Assembly (NCBI GenBank): GCA_034509425.1 | Contig: JAVTVJ010000121.1 | Location: 1,054,001 to 1,118,000 of the forward strand | Reading direction: 5' to 3' | From: Eopsaltria australis | Taxonomy: Eukaryota > Chordata > Aves > Passeriformes > Petroicidae | DNA: 64,000 nucleotides | Shown here: positions 12,581-25,433 of the stretch, in pieces | How the letters are laid out: the number at the start of each line of letters is the position of its first letter | How positions within the stretch are numbered: the first letter of the stretch is position 1 | Position numbers and translations under genes: made by a program | Notes under the pieces: generated by a model | What the model was told of the DNA's origin: nothing | What the model saw: only the letters and a program-made list of their open reading frames with translations | Databases searched by the model: none

Positions 12581-15500
12581 TGAACCATTCCACAGTACTG
12601 TGCACGTTTAGATGGTTTTAGTATCTCCAGTGTTGGAGTTGTTAGCAGGCTTAGCCTGCAGTGCTGTTGTTCAAGGAAGAAACCAGAAAGGTTTTCTTTC
12701 TGTCAAGTAAGCAAATGAATAAATTTGTTCTTGAAAACCCATCAAGCTGTACAATTAAATATTGTGGAAGAGGTGATGATTCCTTTTCACTGGATACTAC
12801 CAGTGCCACAGGTATCTTACAATCCACAGCGTGTCCCACAAGCAGAATTTGCAGCTCTGGTGATCCATGGACAGAGGTGGTGCTTGCATTGTGCACTAAT
12901 GGGAGGAAAAAAATGTGACCTAGTGCTAATTGTGTTGGAAGAACATGAAATGTTGCCTTCTTCAAAATGGTCTCACACTTGAACCCAGATTTTTTTTGTC
13001 ATACTAAGTACTTTTGAATTGCCAGTCTGGGAATAAATATGCAAAGTCTGTGGCTTTTACATTTTGAAATATTTTAGTTCTGATAAAATTTGTTCTGCCA
13101 AGCTTGGGTTTTAGTTAATGCAGTCTGATACATTTGAGTGTTGATTTATTCACAGTGTACTCTGCCTCTGAAAAGAGGAATAAATAGTAATCTGATGAAA
13201 TTTTTAAGTCTTGTATTTCCTCTTTGTTATAACATGTCAGTTTAGCTGCTGCAGGGTGTGTTTATCTGTTACAAGGCTCATCAGTGCATGAAATGCTGAA
13301 AGGGCATATTTCTCTCCTGTGGTTCCTGCCATCCCTGGGCACTTGTAGATGTGTTCCAGTGGATGGGATCAGCTGGGTGAAGCTGTAGGATTTTAAATTT
13401 GAGTCTGTCTGAAGGCGCCAAGCTCCTTTCTAGGGAGGAGGGGGTGCTTCTTTCCTATACTGGTGATGTAACTTCCCCATGAGGCAGTTGCTTAGGGATC
13501 TACATAATAACTGTTATCCTGTTCAAATAGGAGGCTGTAGAAAGCTCACTGGTGATTAAAAGATAATTTTGTAATTTTTCATGGCTTGTCTTTGTTTTGT
13601 AATAAAGATGTTTGCTTATCGCCAGGTGCATAAAAATCATTTACTTAATCTCTATTTCATTCCATTAATTTTTTTTCATTCTTGCATGCATGTAGCTGTA
13701 GCCTGTGAGTTGCAAACAGTCCAGTTTTTAATAAATACAGCGGCCTATATCCAGTGATTAAATTCTGAACTGATCAACCAAAATATTCTAACTAGGCTGC
13801 TCATGCCAAAACAAGTGGCTTTTGTGATTTGGGGCATTATAGTATTTGCATTAATATGATTTGAAGTTGCTAATAATTTTCTTTAGAGATTGGGTTTTAA
13901 TGAGTCAAATGTTTGTTGCTGCTGGAAACCTGACTTTGTTTAGATGACAGACATCTCGGAGGGGAAAGCAAGCCAGATGAAAATAAAAGATTAAATTTTA
14001 TTTTTCAGGTGCATGGGGTGTTGGACCTCTAATGTTATGGTTTTTATGAGTTATCTGAGCAGCCAATGCATTTTCTATAGCTGCTGTAGGTGTGCAGTGC
14101 TTCAGATACATAATAGATAAATGGGACAAATATCATCAAAAGAAAACAAAATGTTTAAATTTGATTTTGGCAATAATATCTGGACACTTTCACTTCAATA
14201 TAATATTGCACACAAGTTTTGTTTTGGGAAAGTGGGTGAAAGACTTTCATGTAACAGAAGTGTGCAAAGCCCAGAGGAGCTGCAACTCATTTTGTTAAGA
14301 GATGGTTATACCTTGCTTTATTTGCAAGGCTTTCTTGGTTGCTGGCTGTTAATGTTTTTTCCTGGAGGCTGTCAGCATTGTAGCTTTCACAGAGGTGTGC
14401 ACCTTGTGTTGCATGTGTGTAAATTGGGAAGTCAGATGAAAATTCTGCAGTTATTTCCTTGGCATCCCAATGAGGGGCACTTGGAGACATAGTGTGTGTG
14501 GGAGCTTCACCAGGATGGCATTTGGTGGAGGGAGGGTGCTGCTTCATGGGGGTTTTTTTGGAAGGTGCTCACACGGGTCCTCCATCTGAAGGTGAAATAC
14601 GAGGGAGAGTTGATGAATAATTTTATATGATTATGTGTTACATACACTATTAAAGAAACTTGTACTATTTGGGTTTACTGTCACTGATTCTTTTAAAGAA
14701 AGCAATAGCCATAAATTGAGAGATAAAATTAAAAAGGTCCATTGAAGTGGGAATAAAGAAGAAACACAGTGGTTACTACTGAGATGAGTTGACTGATTTT
14801 ACAGTTTTTTGTAAAACTGGCAAGGTCTGGCCATGAGACTTAAAGGTAGTAGGGAACCAAGTGCAATAAAGTATGTAATGTGTAAATGTACAATGTGTAA
14901 ATTCAAATTGGAATTGTACAGACCACGGGCAAAACTAATGCTGTCTTCACAATAACTGCAGTGAAATTTTAATTTGCTTCCCATTGTAATAGGGACCTCT
15001 GAAACAGTCCTGGCACTTTGGATATGTGCAATACAAATAAGGCATCTTGCAATGTCTTCCTCTTGTACAATGGGGCAGAAAAAGCAGAAGTCCTGAGAGT
15101 AATGTGTGACTTGTTAACAGTCTTGTAAGCTTCAAGACTGATCCCTGGGGTCTGCGTTGAATACCTAAGTGCATGACTGTATCATAAATAAACTTGTATC
15201 ATGTTTAAAAAATGTTCTGCAGTGATAGGAAGGAGTGTACTTGTATGCTCTTTATCAGGATGCTGCAGTTTTAAGTATGTTTGCTCCATGGTAGGAGCAA
15301 AGAGAAGTTTGTCTTATTATTTTGACGTGATAAATAACACTTCTGTTTCTGACTGAATTAATTTCTTTCCTATTACATCATTTATTTATTTCACATATTG
15401 CTGGTCCATTACAAGCTGTCACCTCAGATTTAATTTATTTATATATTTATTTGAAGCCTTGATTTACTTTCTAGTTTAAACCGATTGACCTACTAGAATC

Positions 15501-18500
15501 AAGATTTACAAAAACAAACTCCTTACAGAACCGTATTTCTCAAATTATGCCTTACCTGTCTTAAAAGTTGCATTACATTGTGAAATACTGTACAGAATCT
15601 TCTGATCATGTAATTCTAACTTCAAAGGAGTTTGCAGAAGCTCCTATGTGTGTCATACTATAGAAAGCATTTGACACACCTTAATAGTCTGTGTATCAGT
15701 CAAAAAATGAGAACTTCTTCCCCCGTATTTGTAGGTTCTTTTTGCTTTAATTTTAGAGGAGATTTAGTTTCCTTATGGGTGTGCTGAATTATTATGCAGC
15801 TTCTAGTTTGAAAGGTACTGGAATTGGTATGGACATGCTAGATGAGAAACTGAGCTCTTGCTTTTTTTCCAGCATACATTTTTTACTTTATATTTAGAGA
15901 AATGTCATCCTTTTACCTGGCATGAATTAGATCTTTTTTTCTCAGTGATAGGTGAGGTGAAATTTCTTTTAAGCAGTGCTCTATTCTGTGGTGAAAGATC
16001 GGCTAATGTATTTTACCATCACTGAAACAATTTTTCTTTACATTTTCTGGGTTTGATATTTTTAAGCTTAAGATAGCGTTGAAAATTATTTTAGCTATAA
16101 CAAACCTGAGAAATCCACACGCCTTTTTTTGGTGTGTGTCTGAATCTTGCCACTTTGCTGGGTACTTTGCGGACTGAGTTGTGAGAGCACGGCCTGAAGT
16201 CACTTGTTCATGGAATGCTCTGTTTACCTTGCACCACTACGTTGTTCTTGCCCAGCATAGTGGGGGCTTGAGGGTTATTTTGTTTTGTTTGATTACAGAG
16301 TGGTGGGAGGAGGAGCGATGATTGCCTTGTCTTTCTGAGGCTTGGCTGCATTTTTAAAATTTTTTTGTTCACTGCTTTTATTCATCAGTGACAATTTATA
16401 AACAGTGCATGTTTCACAATGATTTCAGCCTTGAGTGCCAAACAACTGTATGATTTTGTTCCTTTGTTTGACAGCTATCTGGCACTCAGCCCTGGGCACA
16501 ATTATAACAAATAGTTTTGTCCAGTATACTTGTATGTTCTTTATTTCAATTACGTTTTTGCTGTTACATTAGAAATGGATCTTCTTAGAAATGTGGTTCA
16601 AAAGGTAAAAAAAACCGAAACAAGCCCTTTTAAAATCTGGTAAAGGAATTGAGTATAAATTTGTCCCTTCAGTATTTTGGAGTTGGGGGCAGCAGGGCAA
16701 ACAAAGAGGGGCCAGTAGAAAAATACTGCTAGGTTTAGTTGGTTCAGTTGCACAGTTGCAAACTATGAAGAGGAATATAGTTTGTTGGCAGGAGGGAAAA
16801 GCCCTTGTGTTTTTCCAGTTGGTAACCATTTTAATCTTGGATAGTTTGTGTACGTATAGACAGTAAACAGCGGGTTTTCAGCTATTTATTTAGAACAGAG
16901 TAAAGCTAAATAGTACTTTTAAAATATAGGCTATTTTCTGTATTGATTTATCTCATTTTACCTACATAGAAGAAGATTTAGAGCCCAAATGTCTCGAACT
17001 CAAGGCACTGTGTTTAGTTGGCTTGGTTGACATTCTCCAATACGAAGGAGGAACGCTTCCCTGTTACTGTGTGCTCAGAGTTTCTGTTTTGTGTGCCTCC
17101 CCCTCTCCCCAGCTCAGACACAGCTTGGTCTCATGATAGAGACATAGTGCAAATGCCAGTAAACCAATGTGAAATAAAACACCAAATGGAAAGGCAGTGA
17201 TTCATCAGGAGAAAATGTTATCCAGGCCCCAGGAACTTTTTTTCTTCTTTTAACCTGTGCTCTCAAGCATTGTTATTCCCTTGATAATCAGTTTCAGCAC
17301 TATTATTGAGCTGAAAGCTGTGTTTTTAAAGTTGCCATTGCCCTTCTACTGCTCTCTCCTACTTTCTTGATGGTACTTTTCTGTTGCTTTCATGTTTGTT
17401 AGTGCAATGCAATTGTCATTGGTCCACTTTATTTTCTCCAAAAAATGTTGAAGCCTCAGAGGTAGGAAATAATGTAAATTTTAATTTACACTAAAATCAT
17501 TAATAAAATCATCTGTCCTCAAATCTGTAGAGTATTATTTTACTGTAGTCTTACTTTGTGGTTAAACTCATATTTTTGTCCCTTGAATGCACCCGTCTGG
17601 ATCAGTACACTGTTCCACCTGAGCACTTTCATGAGGCTTGTGCTCAGCTGCACTTTGGAATTTTTCCTGTCTTTACCTGGCTTGTCTGTGTGCCTTGGTC
17701 TGTTGACTTGTTTTGGCTCTTTTAAGAAAAGACTATTTTTTGTGGTTTTGTGCAGATGTGTTGCTCTTTGTCAAGATTTCTTTTCTTTTTGTTTCCTTCA
17801 TCTTAAATATAAAGAAAAGGTAAATTCTAAAACTGTTTATGCACTGTTACCTGCCATGTGGTGCATACTTGGCTATAATGCCTGACTGTTGAAGTCCAGA
17901 CCATATCATTTTTTCACGTTCTCTCTGGGTTTTTATGGCTCTTTCTCTGTGCACCTGTTAGTGGCCAGTGCTATTGGTGAGGCACCATGGTACAGGAGTC
18001 TTTCTCCAGTATGGGTCTTTCTGTTTGTTTGTGAGATATTTGTGTACTCAAAATTGGCATCTTCTTAGAGGTCTGTAAGTGCAGGTTCTAATCAGAGGTG
18101 CTGTAGTAGTGTAAATTTTCCCCTTCACAGGACAGATTATTGGGCAATAGATTGGAAAGATGAAAACCTTATATTGCAGAGAGGTTTGGTAATGCATTCA
18201 CTGATTCTCTGTTAGAAATACTAGAAGTTGCGGTGAATGGACATAAGAATAATAAAAACTGATATAGGAAAATACATTTTGAAGTGGAAAAATAATAATT
18301 TATTGATGGTCAACTTCTAAAGGACATCAAAGCTGCAGGACTACGGCTTAGTTACATTGGAGGAAGGAATATGAGCCAGATGATAAAATTAGACCTAAAA
18401 TAGTTTAAATACAAAATTAGTTAAAGTTTGCTTATTTCTGTGTTAGGTCAACATCATGGGTTGAAGAGGAACTTTGCAGTTTTCCACTGCAGAAAGCAAA

Positions 18501-21500
18501 TTCACATACACATTTTTAGTGGCCAGTATTTTGTTGTTTGAAACATGTCCTTTTTACTGAAGCTTCTGAGATGTGTGTGGATGTTTTTCAGAACACTTGA
18601 TCCCTTGTAGCGTGTACCATGCTGCTCAAGGCAAGAATCTTTAGATGTCACAGTCATCTTGCCACACATGATGAATCACTTTGCCTAAAGATTTTCTGCC
18701 CACAAAACCTCTGGGGTGTCTCTGTCTCCCTAAGGATGTTCTGTTCAACTGGCCATCTGAGCTAACTGTGCTGTGACCAGTTTGTAAAGTACTAAATCCC
18801 AACTTTTTCACATTTTATTTCTGTCTGTACATAAAAAAAAGGGGTCATATGCAGAGAAGCAGTTTAGCTTTAAAAAGACAGTATTGCCTTGAACTTGTTT
18901 CGTTTGAATTTATTTTTTTAATTTAACTTGTCATGAGAATCACGTCAAGTGATTGTAACTGCACGAGACCATCCAAAGTGTGTTTTCCTAGGTTTTCCCT
19001 TTTTTAAAAAAAATTTTTTTAATGTACTGCCAATAAACCAGTGTGTGTGATGAGTTTCATGGCTTTCCTGATTGTGTCCCTCTTTGGATATGTTCTTTGG
19101 TTGTATTGGCCTGTGAGACAGGATTAGTGGCAGCTGGCAATAAAACCTGAAGTTTCAAGATATTGAACAGATATCTGATTGACTGTTTCCTTTCAGAGGT
19201 CCATAAATTTGCTGTGGGGAGCTTGGGGGACCACTTGAAGAAGAATATTTAAAACATGAATGTTTTAAATGTTTTTAGGATTTAGAAAGCAATTCATGCT
19301 TTTTAGATAGTTCAAAATTTGTGGTAGGGTAAACTTAAATTCATGCCTTGTTGTTCGTTTTTCATATTCTGTGGGCTAAAACAACATGCATTGAACACTT
19401 TGTTGTGACAAACCTGTAGAAGTAATATATCAACAATATGACATAGGAAGTGACAGACTACAGCAAGTAAATTTTATTTTTAGCTTTTTAAAAAATTAGT
19501 ATTAATTATTTCTATTCTTACCCTTCCTGCCTTTTTGCCTTTGGCTGTCTTTATGATAATATGTGTTCCTGTGTTCTCCCCTTCTCACGTGATCAGTGGA
19601 GTCCCTCACTCCCTTTGTAGCCTGTTCAAGGTCTGTTGTTGTGAGGAGGAGGACACGGCCCTTTGCCTGCTCTACTCCTTCCCCCTGAGAAAATGCATGA
19701 GCAGACCTCAGCAGTGATTTAAAAAGGAGGTGGCAATGTGACTACAAATATTAGATGCCGTATTTCATCTTCTGCAGCTGTACAAAGAACCACCTTTTCT
19801 AACTAATGCCTCCTTTCTCCTTTCTGTCCTGTTGACCCTTTCCAAATATTTGCTTAAATAAGCATTGATGGGAGAACTGCTCATCTGTTTTCTGTTTTTG
19901 GAGGACAAATATAAATTAAAAAAATTTCCACACACTTCCCTTTTTCCCCTGTGGATATTGATTTATTTTTTTAAAATAACTATCCATCTTGCAGAAAATA
20001 TTTTCACTACCAAGAACACCCTTTAAATATAAAATAGCTCTGAGCAATGTATACGTTCTCTCTTTCATAATTTACAAATCCTTTTTGTTGAAGATGTAAA
20101 AGGTATCTACTCTTTAAGAGCCAGCTCAGTAACTACTGAAAAAAGTGCCCAAAATATTCCTCAAAGTTTTTTAAAAGAAGTTCAACCCATCATCAGCTTC
20201 CATGTAGTTCCAACACTTCTTTGCAAGGAGATTTTTAGTTATAGAATATAAATTCTTGGTCCTTGTCCTGATTCTTTTTTTCTCCTTAAAGATTTTGATT
20301 TTGTTAGCGTCTTTACATTTGCAGCTCTTAATTAGATGCAGTCTGTGTCACATTGAAAAAATTGTATTGGAATGAATGTCTTATTTAATACCTGAAAGTA
20401 TAGCATGATTAGTTAGAAAACTGCTTATTTGGAAGTCACAGCCAGTTATGCCTGCCCAAGGTTTAATATTCTTTTTTTTTTATGATGAATCCAGCTGTGC
20501 AGCCTGAATGGAAATCAGACAGCTTGATGCTAACAGCTGATCATAAGGAGTCCAGTTAGGCAAAACACAAAATGAATCATTTTTGTTGACCCTGGATAAA
20601 GCTGAGTAACGTCAGTACGGTTGATTAGATAGAAGGGAGCAGTTAGGCACTATCTAAACTTTAAAGCATTCAATGTAGCTGCGTTTGAATGTTTCTGTAG
20701 TAGTTAAAATTCTTAGTAGCAGTGAAGATTTTCTTTGGATTTGTGTGCTTATAAGAATTGCTTTCATGGAGGGAAGTATATTCCTAATTTGAGCTGTGCT
20801 TTCAGTTTTAAGTTTCATTCATTGAATGAATTTTTTAAGGCTTGTTTTAATATTGGGCAAATATGTGTCTTTTGTAAGGGTAATATTTGCATTGCCTCCC
20901 TCTCATTTAACCATTTTCACTCAAGTAATTGCAAAACTCTTTCAATCTTCGCTATCTACCGTCATAAGCTTCAACGCATTCTTGCTTATGTTTATTGTAA
21001 ATATTAATTTTGCTTAATTTTTCATACTATGAGTAGTTCTTACAAAAATGCATTTCAGGATATTGCACTGACAAGATGAGGTTGTTTTGATTTTTTTTAA
21101 ACTGTCTTGTTCATTAACTTCGAGCTTCCTCTTTCTAAACAGTGGTGCTTGTCTAATTTTTAGTGAATGAATAAATCAAAGCTACTTTTTGCAAGATAAA
21201 TTTGCTAATTTATACATTATACACTTGTGAATTATAGATAATGTTTTATTGATAAATTTGCTTCTGTATATTTTAGGATAAGAATTGTAATATAAGTAAA
21301 TCTTCAATGGAGTCCTTTGCTGTAGAAAATGCTTCAGGAGTTGTGTTGTTTTCTTTATGGATTAAAATTTGTGTTACTGTTGTCATGATTCCTTCAATGA
21401 TTTCAACAAACTGGTTAAAATCTATTAATCTCGATGTCCTTACAGCCTATATAACTTCTGTAACAATTAGATCCCTGATACCTGTGCCACGCACATTTAA

Positions 21501-23739
21501 CAAACTCAGAAGTCACTAAAATGTGTCTCTGGTGCATTTCATCCTGTCTTTGTGGAAATCCCCTTGCTCACAAGCAGTACCACCTTTTACCATCTTGGAA
21601 TACCTTTCTTTTGATGTTTCTTTGATAAATCTTAATCCTGTTGTGCTCTAGTTCCCATGTGTTGAGCTGAACCTTTTTAAGGTGTAACTGTGTCACAAGC
21701 AAGTGCAAGCAAAACCCCACTGCTTCCCCGTCCTGGTCAATGAGAGGCTGGGTTTTGTCTGAGGATCAGAAGATCTTTAGTGGCTGGTTTGTGCTGTCTG
21801 TCAGAGTCCCCTGTGTCCTTGGCTTCACTCAGGCAGAATTTTAGCACAGGGAAGGCAAGTGAGATGCTCAGATGGACCTGGAGACATGAACTGTCCCCTT
21901 GTTCTCCAGCTTGCTTAAGGGTAGGCTTTACTGAGGCACTTGGATTTTGGATGAGATACTTTGTCAAACTCTTCCCAGCACTTTCCATTGGGAATGTCAC
22001 CAGTTGTTAGTTTTTTGGCTCTTAAGAGACGTCAAGTCTGTAGCACAGCCATCAACTTGCCCTGTGCTGCACATGAAGTGTAGTGAATATTAGTACTTAA
22101 TTCATTATATGACATTTTCATTTCTTTTCAAGAGCTTTCAAAATAAAAGGAGCTGAATTTAATCTAAAAAAATGGATCTTATTAAAGGAGAAATTCTGAT
22201 TTTAACACTATAGGTTCTCCAAACACTGCAGTAATTAGCATTCTGTAAATGCCCAGAATAGAACCAGTTGTCAGGCCCTTAATTTAATAATTTATTGATT
22301 AATGATTTTTGTATTCTAATGAGGGAGAACACTTCCTCTGCTGCTGGTCAACATAATTCTGCAAAAGGATGTGAATATTCCTTTGATAATACTCATGTTT
22401 GTTCTTTAACCCTTCCGTGCTCTTTAGTCTAACACCACGTGTGCCACCTTTTTATTGTGCGTGGTTTTTGGGTTACAGGGCTTGGATTTGACCCTGTGGT
22501 TCTATGAATCATACCCAGACTCTGAATTGTTAGCAAAATACAAATATTTTTGTACATTTCCTAGAGATCATTGATATAGGGAAGGGAGGAAGTCAAGGAA
22601 AGAAGATTAGAAGGCCTGCAGGCACCACAAATCACCATATTATCTGGATGCGAACTATAAAAAAGTGTACATTTTGCTTATGACATTATTTTTTCCCCCT
22701 CCTTGTATTAATTAATTAAATTACGCTGTAGTTCCTTTGTGTAGCCTCCCAGATAGGCCAGGAGGAATTGCCGTTGACCTAAAGCAACACGTAGTGCTAC
22801 AGAGTGCAACCTAAGAACTGTACTCTTATCATGCCTACATACTTATTTTGCCAAGTTCTCAGCAATTTATGCCCAAAAGCAAAACTGAGTTGGTTCAGTA
22901 GGTGCTACATTTGCATAACATTTAACTGAAAAATTTAGGTGGCTGCTCTTCATATAATCAATTTAAGAAATACTTAAGTAAAACTAAGCTCTTTGCTTTG
23001 ATACCAAATGGTGGAGTCCTACCTACCTGGGCACTTGCAGCATTCTAAACATTATATGTGTTTATTACTAGTTTGTTTAGTCTTTTACATTTCAGTTGCA
23101 ACTCATTTGACTTTTGGCCCCAAGGCATGATGCAAATCCAAGAGAAGATGTGCTCCTTATCACATTTTTTTCCCAAGTATCTTTTTAACAGTACCAATAC
23201 TTAACAGTATAGTGTGATGTGCTCTGGCAAAAATGTTGCTGTATCCTTTTGTCCATAATGTTTATTATATTCCTGAGTCATCAATAACACAAACATAAAT
23301 TAGCATTTGTAATTGATCTTTTTTACAAACTAGTCAAAAGCAGCTAGTTTTCTGATCCAAGTCTTGGTGTGTCGGGATCACATTGCATTGTGTACTTTAT
23401 CTGCTGGTTTTAAAACGAATCTGTGACACTTGGCCAAAAAGAAATAAAATTATTTCTTTCCCTGAGATCATTGGTAAGCATATAAATTTTTTTTTTTTTA
23501 GTAGATGTTCTTTTTTTGTTGTTGTTACCGGTTTTCCTGTTTGTTTCAGAATTTTGTCTTGCATGTCACCAGGTCCAGCAGCACATTCTTTTATTGATTT
23601 TTCATCCCGCTTTGTCCTTTATCTCTGCTTGCTTGCTATTGTTCAAGGGTCGCTTGGTGAAAGGTGCGAGCATCGTGCAGAGTTTATTTTGGCAAAATGA
23701 ATAATGTTGCCATTGATCTGGGGCTGAGCCGACTCCTTC

Positions 23740-24310
23740 CTCGGGCAGAAGTTCTTAGCTTCAGGTTGTTTCCTTCTTGCAGGCTCTGCTCGAATTGCAG
23801 CGCGGAGCCGGTGCTTGAGCTCTACCCGGCACTCTATTAATATGCACAACATGACCGGTTTCGGGGGAAGGTTATTAGAATGCTGGTTTGTATCCTCCAG
23901 TGAATGAAATGATGTGTGATTATGAAGTCATCAGGCATGGACCAGTAAGGCTCGAGAGAGCCTCCCCCCCAGGTCCTGGGGGTGCCATTGATTGGTGACC
24001 ATGTGTTTGTGCCCGATAGACTGTGAAATGGTGTGTTGCTACACGGCTGTGTTGCACCTGCGCCCCACCGAGGTGATTGATTGGTTTGGTCATGTGGAAT
24101 GTTCCCATCTGGTCTGCAGTAATGTGTTTTTTTTGTTAGGGTTTTTTTTTTCCTTCCTTCCTCTTCTCTCCCATTTCCCCTTCATCCGCAAGCCGCGAGT
24201 GCTGGCTGGGGAGTTGGAGCAAGCAGGCGCAAAAGGCAGCGCTCGGCTTCGCCTTGAGAACAAAGTGGGGCTGCTGCAAGCGCTGCTCTCAGCCCTGCTC
24301 AGAGATCAGA
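23740..24310. promoter_or_regulatory. CpG-elevated region, candidate alternative promoter
   Basis: CpG dinucleotides are clearly more frequent here than in the surrounding intron (roughly two dozen by eye in 570 bases), for example in the stretches near 23800-23860 and 24185-24260. A TATA-like ctctattaatatgc lies near 23830, and inverted CCAAT words (attggt) occur at about 23990 and 24080. A 143-codon frame runs through the region at 23992-24423, but it is low-complexity and unlike any protein I know. Sequence features alone suggest an alternative transcription start or enhancer; no transcript evidence is available. It sits directly upstream of a motif-dense block. Confidence 0.35.
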
Positions 24311-24424
24311 TAGTCTGGGGGGGGATCATGAGCAGCTTTTCTAAAAAAAAAAAAAACTGGAGGAGGGATGGAGTACAGCAACCGAACCCCAAAACCTACG
24401 TGTCGCTGCAGATTTCTTACTGAT

Positions 24425-24870
24425 TTTACAAAAGCGCTCTGCTATTGTAATTAGATTACCCAAGTAGCAGTGCATGTGGAAGATCTTATTTAACCTCAGG
24501 AAAGTAGTAGTTTATTTATTGAAAACTACTGATGTTGCACTTTAAATGCCAAGAAATTATTTTAGTTCCTTTAAAAAAAATTCTATGGTTACATTGGGCG
24601 GTCTTGTTTGATATTTCTTAATCTCACTCCTTTTTCATAATTGATCTATTCATTCCACTTAATGACTAATTACATATCAGAGCACATCATCAGCAGCATT
24701 CATCATTGTAGAATGTAATAATCAATGACATTTCAACAAAGGAAAAAATAAATATGCAAATAAGGACTCATTAACATTTGCATGAGCTGTTTGAATAATC
24801 ACGTTGCTGACAAGGCTGTAATTAACAGAAATTGATGCTGAGTTCAGTATTTGATAGTGTGTTTTCTCAG
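24425..24870. promoter_or_regulatory. Candidate intronic enhancer (octamer/SOX/homeodomain word cluster)
   Basis: The block is dense in words typical of conserved developmental enhancers. A perfect octamer ATGCAAAT is at 24754-24761 and its reverse complement ATTTGCAT at 24776-24783. A SOX/LEF-type AACAAAGG is at 24735-24742, and several TAAT homeodomain cores (for example in taatgactaattac near 24660) surround them. The composition is complex, without repeats or CpG, which is the usual look of an amniote conserved non-coding element. Conservation and activity are inferred, not shown. Confidence 0.4.
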
Positions 24871-25398
24871 CGTTTTATTGTTGTCACTGCGGGGGCTGGA
24901 ATGAAGTTCTGCTCTACTTGTACCTTGACTTAGGCTTGATGTGATGGGTTGTGCCAGGTAGCAGAGGCTTCTGGGAGTCCTTAATTCATCTGTGACCTAC
25001 ACTTAATGCATAGAAAGATATTTACTTAAATTGCCATATTGCTAATGAAGGATTGTTAAATTCTTGATAATTATATAACAACTGAAGGCAAACCTTCTTT
25101 CCAAAGTCAGGAAAACTAAAAATTGCTCACTTTTTTTTTTTTTAATTGATAATCTTTTGCATGAGTCAGGCACTTTGAAACTATAGAATATATTATTTGC
25201 ATTGAAAATGAGGTATTGATGTAGGGGTTTTGGGGTTTTTTGTCTCTTGTTAATCTGGCACACTGTATCAGTGTCAGGAGTCTTGAGCTTTATTGTAATT
25301 GAAAATCACTTGCTAAGGAAAATGTTGTGTAATTATGAAATATACAGTCTCTGTCTCTTCCCCTCCCTTTTTATTATTGCTACTTTACTGCCTCCTCC

Positions 25399-25433
25399 CT
25401 CTTTTTTTTTTTCTTCTTTTTTTTTTTCTCCCC
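25399..25433 (+). repeat. Polypyrimidine tract
   Basis: A run of T interrupted by occasional C (two long T runs) ends in tctcccccgaag. It resembles a splice-acceptor tract, but no AG followed by a plausible coding exon is present. Low-complexity sequence. Confidence 0.75.

Noticed and set aside
23992..24423. 143-codon + strand frame
   Set aside because: It contains Phe/Leu- and Lys-run low-complexity segments from T and A tracts and resembles no protein family I know.
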